Of a stretch of 36,718 bases of DNA, positions 16,101 to 24,568 are shown piece after piece. Made by a program: the position numbers and the translations under genes. This stretch comes from CAYNHQ01 sp964397255. GTDB taxonomy: Bacteria; Bdellovibrionota_G; JALEGL01; DATDPG01. Numbering within the stretch: the stretch's first letter is position 1; the number at the start of each line of letters is the position of its first letter. The notes beneath the pieces are model-generated. The model worked only from the letters and a program-made list of their open reading frames with translations. It had not been told where the DNA came from and did not search any database. The stretch is from positions 1-36,718 of the forward strand of contig CAYNHQ010000013.1 of assembly GCA_964397255.1 (NCBI GenBank). Direction: 5' to 3'.

Positions 16101-16552
16101 TGGTCGAGATGTCCCGTGGGAGGCAGACGGAGGGCTTGCTTCCAGCCCAATACCAGGACAACGATGTGTTTGCGATTGACGGAGATAGCCGGGATGACGA
16201 TGTGGAATGTCATACCGTGGACGTTGGGAATAACATCAATACGTTTACCACTCGAACCGGTGAAGGAGGGTTAATCTGGAATAGCTATAGTTGGTTGGAA
16301 CCCCATATCTCCGGGAATCTTTCCAATTCCGCCATTTCGACCACCATCGATCCCTCACAGGGCATTTATCAAAATGGCGGCCAATTCTATGTAAAGCTGA
16401 CACCCGGAAAGAGTTATACGATCATCGTGGGTGGTACGGGAAGCTCTGTAGGGAATTATGAGCTGCGGATCCGAAAGATAAATTTGGGAAAAATTCTTCC
16501 CAACCTGTTTATCACTCCCGGCAATAGTGATCACTGCGATTTCCTTCTTTGA
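13124..16552 (+). CDS. Giant lipoprotein with degenerate M30-like metallopeptidase domain
   Basis: A 1,142-aa protein starting at ATG 13124; the upstream in-frame start at 13058 is rejected because it would bury the lipobox (LVAC, C20). A Pro/Gly/Thr linker (about 25-55) precedes beta-rich sequence. Residues about 270-400 resemble hyicolysin-type (M30) surface metallopeptidases: DVDGDGRVSVLVTPI, NEGEIIYVAAPD, then WIAFQLTHLISFNQHVFVSGG and DDWINDGMGAVFADL. The zinc motif HExxH is replaced by FQLTH (362-366) and the downstream EGL-type motif by NDGM, so it should be catalytically inactive. The C-terminal half is Gly/Ser/Thr-rich and probably beta-sandwich, ending in a PPC-like segment (YVKLTPGKSYTIIVGGTGSSVGNYELRI). 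It is likely a surface adhesin or scaffold. Confidence 0.7.
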   Translation: MKLVKSHLILSFAVLGLVACGSSTNLNNPPPGGGGGTPTPAPTPTPPGGSGTEVIGQPGLCTPGDVARVDFDDAGKTRFSLKIDDDPKIPCAAAKDNRLEEYTLIVYNTSGSPISFRIDSPINSSPITSLTTTLRAQGRDPINDPVNPPQSTGHYETGVTEVDRQAQNVNTSYRLAKRQKVYGTHGGLRGMSSSISINDEAEFRVRCDRSDPDIFCTTSAILLAQDTHINIFVDRDALSGNIDTLTSGQLATVVANYEGNIRPLAKKILADESDVDGDGRVSVLVTPILNRELTGFGKNFGVESYTDSRDLLPFNPVSNAGSNEGEIIYVAAPDSLGNYNLGGNGIDAATFVTKRLNAWIAFQLTHLISFNQHVFVSGGSAEDDWINDGMGAVFADLCGFNIFRSAAQFFLSNPQTDDLRKAEDLDLDDFEGAEYLFMLYLMQSQTNSTDANGDNIADGLRVFHSILTTGLTSTDGIEAAIKYSFDESVETEFQALFKDWTIAIVTSGTDRSDLQQSGVTALKYFFKINPTVLGSAILDASGSVRTGAVGNSVGFDLNKYSTEDFVLVENADEHVYAPGNSFFGYVDPFAAMYVRLGGLFASKQNISIKGSSANIRAFLVRRSNLDYITGSAYPKVYSESLTGSVEQHAEDLDAQGPNPYWPTRLDLTSLITSSGVVTGEISKEWLTVIGRIDTANPVLVCDSTGTIAGCKDTSVPDTDKYIFTVPDLGRGDEGDLAISVRRQFDNGKDTSALAPMLAIVSSKDVPYPYTPHPIRSAAVGGNGTRQQYRWMTSQLLCGDTEANLVTNTSDACNPGQAEDSIRVVVSNTSSGLVENTGSIPMIGGTWDGDIHSHTHAAGGECEDPPDQKLFDVPPLGVNTSGYAGEASTAVTAQEVSPSSMGQYGWSDSFMTMSYSGQAWPDVLYTREFLNPTTGYPSTDPQSVIYDPRALNGLTMNCHVDTGGTTPDETADSPDDFLEPSELTSPGSLAEQILVEMSRGRQTEGLLPAQYQDNDVFAIDGDSRDDDVECHTVDVGNNINTFTTRTGEGGLIWNSYSWLEPHISGNLSNSAISTTIDPSQGIYQNGGQFYVKLTPGKSYTIIVGGTGSSVGNYELRIRKINLGKILPNLFITPGNSDHCDFLL

Positions 16553-16956
16553 AGTCATTGGATCATATTGGAATTGCCGTTAAGGACCTAAATGCGGGGT
16601 TGCGGGCCTATGTCGATCAATTGGGCATGCGGCTTATGGAAACGGAAGAAGTACCCACAGAAAACGTGAAAGTGGCGATCCTCTTTTCGGGGGAAACGAG
16701 GGTGGAGCTCTTGGAGCCGACATCGGAAAAATCGCCAATCTCGGGATTTCTGAAAAAGCGAGGAGAAGGAATCCATCATCTCGCTTTTTCAGTCGACCGT
16801 ATTGACGACGAGGTGACCCGCCTTCGTGGCAGCAAAGGGGTTCAGCTCATCGAACCGGCTCCCCGACCTGGTGCGCAGGGATCTAAGGTGGCGTTTATTC
16901 ATCCAAAATCGGCCGGCGGCGTTCTGATTGAACTGGTCGAGCGACCTAAGCGATAA
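16549..16956 (+). CDS. mce: Methylmalonyl-CoA epimerase
   Basis: A 135-aa vicinal-oxygen-chelate protein matching methylmalonyl-CoA epimerase, which interconverts the (2R) and (2S) forms of methylmalonyl-CoA in propionyl-CoA metabolism. It has the family's paired beta-alpha-beta-beta-beta modules, the start SLDHIGIAVKDL and the block GEGIHHLAF. Metal ligands are likely H6, E53 (VELLEP), H76/H77 and E128 (LIELVE). Length is standard. The start is TTG 16549, overlapping the previous stop by 3 bp, and no ATG lies before residue 27. No mutase or propionyl-CoA carboxylase gene is nearby, so its partners are elsewhere. Confidence 0.88.
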   Translation: MKSLDHIGIAVKDLNAGLRAYVDQLGMRLMETEEVPTENVKVAILFSGETRVELLEPTSEKSPISGFLKKRGEGIHHLAFSVDRIDDEVTRLRGSKGVQLIEPAPRPGAQGSKVAFIHPKSAGGVLIELVERPKR

Positions 16957-16964
16957 TAGCTTTC

Positions 16965-17663
16965 ATGCGGCTCCCCCTCCTTTTCCCCCTTCTGGCAGGC
17001 GGCCTTTTGGTTTCCTGTGGGGGCGGGAGCAAAGTCACGCTTCAAGGATTTCTTAATCCCGCGGGAAGCCCTTCAACACAGACCGTGCCGATCAACCCGA
17101 GCGTAACGATCCTGGGTAGAGATCCGAGTGAATTTTCTGTGAGTTTTGCCGGCCAAGCTACCCCCGCTTGGCCGCTGCAATTTAGCATCGGCGGAATTCC
17201 AAAGGAGGAATGGGTGATCTTTCAAGTCAAAGGCGGTGACCTGTATGGTGCGGCTTCATTTCCTATTTGGTCCGATCCGAATCAACTCATCAATCTCGGC
17301 GCCCTGACCACTAACGCTGTCACAGCGATTAAAACGCAGGTGGGGCCATTGGCGGGTGGAATCAGTACAAATACGGGGATTATTGTGGGAATTGTCGCCC
17401 CTTCAGGTGGGAATCCATTTAGTCGTGTGAGTCTCGTCAACCGAATTGACGGCAAAACCACGACGGCAAAGGGTCCTTACTATTTTAATGACAGCGACAC
17501 GGTAGTTTACCCTGCGAGTGGTTTTCAAGATCAGATCGGAACCTATGTTTTTGTCAACGTCCCTCCGGGGGATTACCTTGTAAAGTTCATTGGAACCCAA
17601 CAAGTGGAAGCGGAGGTCATCGTCATTCGGGATCAAGTTAGTTTTGGGTATGAAATTCCCTAG
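16965..17663 (+). CDS. Predicted lipoprotein of unknown function
   Basis: A 232-aa protein with a clear lipobox LLVSC (C18) followed by GGGSK. The mature part is beta-rich. The C-terminal 90 residues resemble a carboxypeptidase-regulatory-like sandwich (IIVGIVAPSGGNPFSRVSLVNRIDGKTTTAKGPYYF, then YVFVNVPPGDYLVKFIG). That domain is usually a binding or structural module of surface proteins. It begins 8 bp after mce and ends 8 bp before the zinc-ribbon/TPR gene, so the three probably share a transcript. Confidence 0.65.
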   Translation: MRLPLLFPLLAGGLLVSCGGGSKVTLQGFLNPAGSPSTQTVPINPSVTILGRDPSEFSVSFAGQATPAWPLQFSIGGIPKEEWVIFQVKGGDLYGAASFPIWSDPNQLINLGALTTNAVTAIKTQVGPLAGGISTNTGIIVGIVAPSGGNPFSRVSLVNRIDGKTTTAKGPYYFNDSDTVVYPASGFQDQIGTYVFVNVPPGDYLVKFIGTQQVEAEVIVIRDQVSFGYEIP

Positions 17664-17671
17664 AGGAACCC

Positions 17672-19471
17672 TTGAACGCTCTTTGTCCCAACTGCCAAAC
17701 CTCTTACGAAATTGATCTCGCGAAACTCCCTGCGCCGAAAATCCGGCTGAAATGCACTCGTTGCGAATTTATTTTTCCGTTTGAACAGGAAATTCCTGAG
17801 GAATCGACTGCTCCGCCCGCGTCTGACTTCCCTTCGCTGGAAGAGCGCACACCGCCTTTGACAGCCGAAGAGAAGGAACCCATGGGAGCCGTCATTAATG
17901 TCGATGAAGTAAGCGAAGAAGTCTCGATCAACCGGTTTGATGTGGATGATCGAACCGAGCGGGAAAAACTCCCGGTTACGATGGGCAAATGGGTCTTAAT
18001 CACGGGAATTTCTGCGGTGTTGGCAATCTCGCTTCTGACGTACATGCATTCGCTGGAGAAGAAGTGGAATAGTCCCAAAACTCCCACGGTGGCGAAAGCC
18101 GAAGTTCCTCCGGAATCGACGCCCGTCGTGACTGAAACACCCGACACAAATTCGAAGGAACTTCTCGACAGATTACAGGAAGCACATGTGGCCAAGCCGC
18201 CCGAGAAAAAAGAGGTGGCCTCCCCCCCTGTAGCTCGACTTACGTCACCAGCCCCGGTGAAGGAAGTGAACCTGGCACCCTACCAAAAACTTTATCAGGA
18301 CTGGACTCCCACTTCGTTTGGGAAACTTCGAGAGATGTTGGCGGCAGAACTCAAGAGCGGCACTCCGAGCGACCAGCTGATTTTAATGGCAGCGAATGTT
18401 TATTCGTATCTGGGGATGCGGAGCGAGCAGAAAAGCTGGCTTTCGTATGGCTATCAGGCGGCGTACCGTTTCAAGAGTCGGCATGAAACCGATCTTTTGG
18501 GGAGCCGAGCCCTTGCGTTTGCCTATGCAGCGAGCGGCCAAGTGGGAAAGGCCCTGTCCATTGCCAAAGAAGTGGTTGTTCTGCGTCCCGATGATCCCGT
18601 CGCACTTTATGTCTATGCTCTGGCCATGCGGGGGGACAAGGGCGACAAAGAAGGACTTCGATACCTCGAAGACATTTACTCTCGGTTTCCGAAATCATTT
18701 CCCATCAGCGAAGCATTGGCCTCCGGATATCTGGCACGTGAACAGTATGCCAAGGCGCGCGAGACAGCGCTCCCGTTGATACGTCGCGAACTCAATGATC
18801 CGAAACTCGAAGAGATTTTGGCCATGGCCTATGAGGGGGAAGGAAAATGGACCGAAACGGCAGCGTTGTTGGAAGATTTGTCCAAACAGACCGATCGATG
18901 GTCCATTCGGCTTTCGCTGGCGCGAGCTCAACGAAAACTGGGAAAGGTGGATGAGGCACGGCGCGCGCTAGATTCTGTCTTGCAGACCAGCGCAACGTCC
19001 AAAATGTCGATGGCCGATCGGGCGCTGGTGACGCTGGAAAGAGGAAAAGTGGATTTCGATCAAAATAAATTTGGCGAGAGCATCGTCTATTTTAAGGAGT
19101 CGTACCGACTCAACCCCTCGGATCTCTCCGCATCGCAATACTTGGCGGGCGCTCTATATCGCGAAAAGCGATATGTGGAGGCGGCGGCAGCCTATGAACG
19201 AGTAGCCAAGGCTAAACCGGATGATTCATCCGTAAAGCGTTACCTGGGTATGTCGAAATTGGAAGCGGGTGACTACGACGGCGCGGAGAAAGCTCTACGT
19301 GAGGTTATTCGCATGGGAGAAGAAGATCCTTCTCTGGATTACCATTTGGCGAGGATTCGCGAAGCCAAAGGAGATAAATCGGGGGCCATCGCCTTCCTGG
19401 AGCGGGCCCTTCAAAAAGATCCCAACTACACGAACGCCCAGATTCGTCTTCAAAAGTTAACCGCTAAATAG
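17672..19471 (+). CDS. MJ0042-type zinc-ribbon, single-TM, TPR protein
   Basis: A 599-aa protein. It opens with a zinc ribbon of the MJ0042/TIGR02098 type: C5-x2-C8, then C28-x2-C31 (ALCPNCQTSYEIDLAKLP, LKCTRCEF). An acidic linker follows, then one membrane helix near residues 108-127 (WVLITGISAVLAISLLTYM), a Pro/Glu-rich linker, and TPR repeats from about 230 to the end (for example SASQYLAGALYREKRYVEAAAAYERVAKAKPDD and YHLARIREAKGDKSGAIAFLERALQKDPN). The zinc ribbon should lie in the cytoplasm and the TPR part in the periplasm. Such proteins are frequent in Myxococcota-like genomes; their role is unknown. The start is TTG 17672 with an AGAGGAA ribosome site. Its 3' end overlaps the BRO-N gene by 15 bp. 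Confidence 0.8.
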   Translation: MNALCPNCQTSYEIDLAKLPAPKIRLKCTRCEFIFPFEQEIPEESTAPPASDFPSLEERTPPLTAEEKEPMGAVINVDEVSEEVSINRFDVDDRTEREKLPVTMGKWVLITGISAVLAISLLTYMHSLEKKWNSPKTPTVAKAEVPPESTPVVTETPDTNSKELLDRLQEAHVAKPPEKKEVASPPVARLTSPAPVKEVNLAPYQKLYQDWTPTSFGKLREMLAAELKSGTPSDQLILMAANVYSYLGMRSEQKSWLSYGYQAAYRFKSRHETDLLGSRALAFAYAASGQVGKALSIAKEVVVLRPDDPVALYVYALAMRGDKGDKEGLRYLEDIYSRFPKSFPISEALASGYLAREQYAKARETALPLIRRELNDPKLEEILAMAYEGEGKWTETAALLEDLSKQTDRWSIRLSLARAQRKLGKVDEARRALDSVLQTSATSKMSMADRALVTLERGKVDFDQNKFGESIVYFKESYRLNPSDLSASQYLAGALYREKRYVEAAAAYERVAKAKPDDSSVKRYLGMSKLEAGDYDGAEKALREVIRMGEEDPSLDYHLARIREAKGDKSGAIAFLERALQKDPNYTNAQIRLQKLTAK

Positions 19472-20152
19472 TCCGTCGCTCGCGGGTCCTGTCACCTCTG
19501 GGGCCTGGGACCCATCTCGCGAAAAGACTCGGTTGGGAACCCCCCATCGGTGCCACCCGCACGACGAAGAATCGTCGCCCGTATAGTCATGGTTCGAAGC
19601 GTTTATGAAACCAGCTTTGGAAATTTCAGCCGTCAGGATTGAGTATTCTCGGTCTTCCTTAACTCCTCTTTTTTGCCATTCGTCCGTAAGCTCTTCACGA
19701 ATAGCAATTCCACGCATCCTTTTTTCAATCCAGTCTTCGGGGTAACCCTTCGCTTTGTATAAAGCGCGGGTGCGCTTTGTAGCCAATTCAGGATCTTCGA
19801 TCTCCTGGACTCTTTCATAACCAACACGCGCCAACCATCGCTTAAAAGGTTCAGCCTTGGGGGAGGGGATTGATTGAATAATACGAAAAAGTGTCTCAGC
19901 GTTAGCCGTATCGGTTTCATATTTTTTGCCATCCGACGATTCCAGTTTCAGTTGTACGATTTTCTCGTACAACTGAGAAAAACCCTCTTCTTCCGATAGT
20001 TTACGTTTGAGATCCGACCAATAGCGGCGGGGATTGTCACTGTCCGTCAAGGCGCCAACGACGTCGACAACAGAAAAGAACCATTCGTTACCATAAAGGC
20101 TCCGGCGAATATTTTTTCCCCTAAAAACAACCAATTTATTTTCGTCCATCAT
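19457..20152 (-). pseudogene. BRO-N antirepressor-like gene, C-terminus replaced
   Basis: The 231-aa product begins with a BRO-N domain (about residues 6-110: KLVVFRGKNIRRSLYGNEWFFSVVDVVGAL, then ETLFRIIQSIPSPKAEPFKRWLARVG). It continues through the usual RTRALYKAKGYPEDWIEKRMRGIAIREELTDEWQKRGVKE and YSILTAEISKAGF blocks. Homologues of this family normally continue with a conserved C-terminal region of about 90-100 residues. Here, after about residue 183, the sequence is unrelated and low in hydrophobic pattern, and neither other frame restores it. The gene therefore looks truncated by a deletion or junction near 19600 and may be non-functional. BRO-N proteins are typical of phages and mobile elements, but no other mobile gene is near. 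The start is ATG 20152 or 20149. Confidence 0.7.
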
Positions 20153-20260
20153 TTTAAGAGTGCCAAGTTATACAACCCCTGTTCGTATCAAGCGACTTTT
20201 ATGACTTAGGCATGGATACGCCTGGCTGCACACGCCCCCTACGAGGATCCGTTCGCGCCC

Positions 20261-21160
20261 TTATCGAGGGGGAGGATCGAAGAGGCTGTAGGCGATGATT
20301 TTATGGACAAGTTTGGCGACGGTGAAGTCGGCATATCGGGCGGGGCCGGGACAAAGTTCGTTCACATCCGCGCCGATGATCTGATGCTTCGCCCGAATCG
20401 CCCGGAGGAGTTCGAGCGTTTCTTCCCAATAAAGTCCGCCCGGCTCCGGCGTTCCAACGGATGGGATCACAGACGGATCAAAGCCGTCCACATCGACAGT
20501 CAAATAGACATCTCGGGTTGGAATGGCGCCCACAACGTCGTCAATCCACTTGGGGTTTCGGCGGATCTCGTGTGCGTAAAAAAGGCGAAACCCGCCATTT
20601 TTGACCGCCGCCACTTCCTCCGGATCGATGCTTCGGATGCCCACGGAAACAATCGGAACCCGGCCTAAAATTCTTCGCATCACGCAGGCATGGCTATAGG
20701 GAGAATTCTGGTATTGATCCTTTAAATCGGCGTGGGCGTCGATCTGAACCACCGTGAAATTCTTTCCAAAACGCTCGATATAGGGGTCAATCAAACCCAC
20801 GGTGATCGTATGCTCACCCCCGAGGGCTAGGACAAACTTCTTGGCTTCGAGGAGTTTGCGAGTTTTGGTTCGAATTCGGTCCAGCAGAGTCTCCATCGGC
20901 AACTCATTGGAGGAGGGATCGCCGAGCTCCCAATCGGTATGAATTCCGATTGTACAGGGCTCTAAATCCATTTCCGGATCATAAAGCTCCACTTGCGTAC
21001 TCGCCTCGACAATCGCTCGGGGAGCTTTGGCGGTCCCCTTCATGTACGAAGTCGTTTTCTCAAGTGGCAAGGGCAGAATGACCACCTTGGATCGAACAGG
21101 ATCGGTAAACGAATCGCCCGGATTTAAAAATTGGAGTGGAGTTGAGGGATCAATTTCCAT
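20261..21160 (-). CDS. speB: Agmatinase-family ureohydrolase
   Basis: A 299-aa arginase/agmatinase-family enzyme. The binuclear manganese motifs are complete: GGEH (H117), DAHAD (D141, H143, D145) and DVDGFDP (D223, D225), with the SPYSH loop after the second motif. Agmatinase splits agmatine into putrescine and urea. The divergent neighbour is arginine decarboxylase, which makes agmatine, so the agmatinase call is favoured over arginase or formimidoylglutamase. The starts of the two genes are 103 bp apart. No Shine-Dalgarno site is visible before ATG 21160. Confidence 0.88.
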   Translation of the reverse strand: MEIDPSTPLQFLNPGDSFTDPVRSKVVILPLPLEKTTSYMKGTAKAPRAIVEASTQVELYDPEMDLEPCTIGIHTDWELGDPSSNELPMETLLDRIRTKTRKLLEAKKFVLALGGEHTITVGLIDPYIERFGKNFTVVQIDAHADLKDQYQNSPYSHACVMRRILGRVPIVSVGIRSIDPEEVAAVKNGGFRLFYAHEIRRNPKWIDDVVGAIPTRDVYLTVDVDGFDPSVIPSVGTPEPGGLYWEETLELLRAIRAKHQIIGADVNELCPGPARYADFTVAKLVHKIIAYSLFDPPPR

Positions 21161-21211
21161 AAAATCGGGGGGAAGGTATCAAAAAAGTGGGCTTCCCGCT
21201 TCATTTTCTCA

Positions 21212-21239
21212 TTGTAAGGACACTCGCAATTCATATAAT
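21212..21239 (+). promoter_or_regulatory. speA promoter
   Basis: TTGTAA (21212-21217), a 16-nt spacer and a consensus TATAAT (21234-21239) precede speA. Transcription should start near 21246, followed by GGAGG (21252-21256) and ATG 21264. This supports the 21264 start and excludes the longer in-frame opening at 21027, which would lie upstream of the promoter and inside speB. Confidence 0.65.
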
Positions 21240-21263
21240 GCGCGCCACATTGGAGGCTTGAGG

Positions 21264-23156
21264 ATGGAGAGAGTACCGAGCGAAGAAACAGCCAACGTCT
21301 ATGGAATTGATTCCTGGGGGGCTGGTTACTTTTGGGCGGGGGAGGAAGGACACCTGGAAGTTACGCCGACCCGCAATCCGGCCCAGCGTGTGGATGTGCT
21401 CAAAGTCGTCGAGGATCTCAAAAAGAGCCGAATGAAAACCCCGCTTCTCCTTCGTTTCCCTCAAATTCTCGAAAGCCAAGTCAGTGCTCTTTGCTCGGCG
21501 TTCGAAAATGCGATCAAGGAGTTCAACTACCAACAGAAATATTATCCTGTCTTCCCGATTAAGGTGAATCAACAGCGGGCCGTAGTAGAGGAGCTACTTC
21601 GAGCCGGCTACAACCACAATTTGGGTATAGAAGTGGGGAGCAAGCCGGAGTTGATGGGGGCCCTCGCGCTTTCCAACGCCCCTGAAGCGCTTACCATCTG
21701 CAATGGATTTAAGGACAAGGAATATCTGACCGCTGCGTCCATGGGAATAAAGATGGGGCGACAGGTCATCGCCGTGATTGAAAAGCCGTTCGAGCTTGCG
21801 CTTTTGCTTGAACTAGCGGCTTCGGGAGAGCAGCTTCCCTGGATTGGATTTCGAATCAAATTGAACGCAAAAGGGTCGGGACTTTGGGAGAAGTCGGGAG
21901 GAGAAGCGAGCAAATTCGGGCTGTCCACGTACCAAGTTCTGCAGGCCATCGAAAAGCTTCGCGAAAATAACCTTTTGGATCGTTTGAAGATGTTTCACTT
22001 CCATATCGGCTCACAAATCACAGAAATTCGGCGGATCAAGGAAGCCATTAAAGAGGCCGCGCGCGTCTACGCGAAAGTTCGCAAGATGGGAGTATCGATC
22101 GATTATCTAAATGTCGGGGGTGGGGTGGGAATCGATTACGATGGAAGCAAAACTTCATCGGATGCCTCGGTAAACTATTCCGCATCCGAATATGCCAACG
22201 ACGTGGTCTACAATGTCGCCGATGTCTGTGAAAGCGAGCATGTGCCCCATCCGAAGCTGGTCTCTGAAAGCGGGAGACTCCTTGTAGCTTACCATTCCAT
22301 GCTGATTGTCGATGTCCGAAGCCAAATTAACGGCTCGGGTGACTTCAAACCCAAATTTACGGGCAAGGAACCACGAGTAGTGGAGGATTTGCTCTATATT
22401 CGGAAAAATATCGGCGTGAAAAATTATCGCGAGTTTTACCACGACGCCGTGGAAAAGAGGGATGAAGTGCAGTCCCTCTTCAATCTCGGGATGCTGGACT
22501 TGGAAGACCGGGCGAAAGGCGAATGGCTTTATTGGGATATCGCTCGCCAGGGGGTCAAATATAGCAAGTCCGCCAAGTTTATGGCCGACGAATTTGCCGA
22601 ACTCGAAAACAAGCTCTATGAAAAATACATCTGCAATTTTTCGGTGTTTCAATCCATCCCCGACCACTGGGCGCTGGACCAGCTTTTTCCGATCGTTCCC
22701 ATCCACCGGCTGAACGAAAAACCGATGCATCGGGCGACCCTGGTCGACATTACGTGCGATTCAGACGGCGAAGTCGAAAAGTTCGTGGACCTCAAAGATA
22801 TTAAGGCGGCATTGGAAGTTCACGAGCTTATCTCAGGTGAGCCTTACTACCTCGCGTTTCTATTGATTGGCGCCTATCAAGATACAATGGGGGACCTTCA
22901 CAACCTTTTCGGCGCCGTCAACGAAGCCCAGGTGATCGCGGACGATACAGGAAAAACGGTGATCCAAAATGCTCGAAAGGGAGATCTCATCAAGAAGGCG
23001 CTCGAGATTTACGGTTACGATACGGAGAAGCTCGTTCGCTCGGTGAAAGCCATGCTTCAAGAAAAGGTCAACGAAGGTAAAATGGACGCCTCGTCCGCGT
23101 CAAAACTGGCCGAGGAATATAAAAAGCGCTTCGAAACCTATCCCTATTTGGTCTAA
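21264..23156 (+). CDS. speA: Biosynthetic arginine decarboxylase
   Basis: A 630-aa PLP enzyme of the fold-III (alanine racemase-like) family, of the usual SpeA length. It converts arginine to agmatine and CO2 in polyamine synthesis. Seen are FPIKVNQQ with the PLP lysine K100, the glycine-rich and FHIGSQ blocks, NVGGGVGIDYDGS, the VSESGRLLVAYHS motif and the C-terminal GAYQDTMGDLHNLFG block. The N-terminus (YGIDSWGAGYFWAGEEGHLEV) is the standard start of SpeA, matching ATG 21264 with GGAGG 7 nt upstream. It is divergent from agmatinase, giving arginine to putrescine. The stop abuts the stop of the convergent M16 gene with no bases between. Confidence 0.95.
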   Translation: MERVPSEETANVYGIDSWGAGYFWAGEEGHLEVTPTRNPAQRVDVLKVVEDLKKSRMKTPLLLRFPQILESQVSALCSAFENAIKEFNYQQKYYPVFPIKVNQQRAVVEELLRAGYNHNLGIEVGSKPELMGALALSNAPEALTICNGFKDKEYLTAASMGIKMGRQVIAVIEKPFELALLLELAASGEQLPWIGFRIKLNAKGSGLWEKSGGEASKFGLSTYQVLQAIEKLRENNLLDRLKMFHFHIGSQITEIRRIKEAIKEAARVYAKVRKMGVSIDYLNVGGGVGIDYDGSKTSSDASVNYSASEYANDVVYNVADVCESEHVPHPKLVSESGRLLVAYHSMLIVDVRSQINGSGDFKPKFTGKEPRVVEDLLYIRKNIGVKNYREFYHDAVEKRDEVQSLFNLGMLDLEDRAKGEWLYWDIARQGVKYSKSAKFMADEFAELENKLYEKYICNFSVFQSIPDHWALDQLFPIVPIHRLNEKPMHRATLVDITCDSDGEVEKFVDLKDIKAALEVHELISGEPYYLAFLLIGAYQDTMGDLHNLFGAVNEAQVIADDTGKTVIQNARKGDLIKKALEIYGYDTEKLVRSVKAMLQEKVNEGKMDASSASKLAEEYKKRFETYPYLV

Positions 23157-24557
23157 TCACATCCGGTCGTAAGGAATGACGTCGACCGAGTCGGCGTGAA
23201 GTTCCTTTCCAATTTTTTCGCGGAAGTCTTTGGCAGTGCAAAGAATGACAATCTCGAGATTCTTCGTATTGAGGCGTTTTTTCGCTACCGCGCGAGCCTG
23301 AGCCACGGTGACTTTCTTCATTTGGTCGACGTATGTGTCGAGATAATTATCGGGGTGGCCGAGAAACCGATCATATATTTTCTCCGTCATGACTTTATCC
23401 GGCGTATCCACGATGAATGGAAAGGCCCGAGAAAGATTAGTTCGCGCAAACTCAATTTGGGCGTCGGTGAGACCATTTCCATTTACGGCATTCTCGAGAA
23501 GTTCCAGACTTAGCTTGAGAGCCGGAAGCGTGTCTTTCACGGCGGGGTAGGTATAAAGCATCGTTAATCCCCCATCTCTTCGTGCATCGACCGATGCGGA
23601 GGCGCCATAGGCCCAACCTCGTTTTACTCGAATTTCCTGCATATATTGCGCTTGAAACATTCCGCCACCGAAGGCCATGAGAAATACGCGCAGGGGTAGA
23701 TAATCAGGATCGGTGGCATTGACTCCGGGCTGGGCGATAAAGAACTGTGTTTGAGTTCGCTCCGGTTTGTCGATGAGAACCACATGCCTCCCTTTCAACG
23801 CACTTCGAAAGGGTTCCGACTTTACGTTAGTCTCTCCGCTGGGAAGCTTTGAAACGATGGATTGAACCATCTTCTCAAAAGAGGGCGTATCCAAATCTCC
23901 CGCGGCAGCGATCATAAGTCCTCCGCGATGAATATTCGTTTTGTAAAACTGCTCCACGTCGGATCGAGTAATCGCATTCAGTGTAGCCACCTTGCCGAGC
24001 ACATCGCGGCCATAGGGATGGTTCGAATAAAGAGCTTCATGCATAAAAGTTCTTGCAAGCGAGGCGTCTTCTTCCAGACGCATGTGCAATTGGGCAATGA
24101 GCTCATCCTTCAGCTTTTTCACTTCCATTTCGGGGAATGAAGGGGAGGAGAGAATTTCCAGCGTCAGTTCCAATAGACGATCAAAGTTCTTTCTAAGAAC
24201 CTGTCCATCCAGTTGGAGGCTGTGGTAACCCGACTCGACTTCGAGCGTCGCTCCTAGATGGTCCAGTTCGGTTTCAATTTCCTCCCGCGATTTTGTTTTT
24301 GTCCCTCGAAGAAGCATTTCGCTCGTAAAATTCGCCAATCCTCCCTTTGCAGAAGGTTCCGAGTACGCGCCGGCTGGAAAGGCGATTGAAAATTGCACCA
24401 TGGGAATGTCATGCTTCTCGACCAAGAGTGTTTGTACACCGGCGATCGGTTTCCAGGGTGGAAGTGTGAGTTCAGATTTAGTCTTTGTTGCGGCAGTTGC
24501 CATAGAGCCTCCAGTAAAAAGTAGTGTGAAAAAAAGAATGGAAGAAATGTTGCGCAC
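23157..24557 (-). CDS. M16 peptidase family, non-catalytic subunit
   Basis: A 466-aa exported protein (signal peptide to about residue 23). It has the two M16 half-domains and the C-domain substrate-binding block RVKRGWAYGASA. The zinc site is gone: where the catalytic partner has HLFEH, this protein has NFTSE (76-80), so it cannot bind the metal. In bacterial two-subunit M16 proteases, one subunit supplies the zinc site and the other the R/Y substrate pair. This gene follows the catalytic subunit by 11 bp in the same operon, which fits that arrangement. Located in the periplasm. Confidence 0.88.
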   Translation of the reverse strand: MRNISSILFFTLLFTGGSMATAATKTKSELTLPPWKPIAGVQTLLVEKHDIPMVQFSIAFPAGAYSEPSAKGGLANFTSEMLLRGTKTKSREEIETELDHLGATLEVESGYHSLQLDGQVLRKNFDRLLELTLEILSSPSFPEMEVKKLKDELIAQLHMRLEEDASLARTFMHEALYSNHPYGRDVLGKVATLNAITRSDVEQFYKTNIHRGGLMIAAAGDLDTPSFEKMVQSIVSKLPSGETNVKSEPFRSALKGRHVVLIDKPERTQTQFFIAQPGVNATDPDYLPLRVFLMAFGGGMFQAQYMQEIRVKRGWAYGASASVDARRDGGLTMLYTYPAVKDTLPALKLSLELLENAVNGNGLTDAQIEFARTNLSRAFPFIVDTPDKVMTEKIYDRFLGHPDNYLDTYVDQMKKVTVAQARAVAKKRLNTKNLEIVILCTAKDFREKIGKELHADSVDVIPYDRM

Positions 24558-24568
24558 GAGAGTTCGGT

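Noticed and set aside
21027..21263. N-terminal extension of arginine decarboxylase
   Set aside because: It lies inside the divergent agmatinase gene and upstream of the speA promoter; SpeA proteins begin at the YGIDSWGAGYF region.
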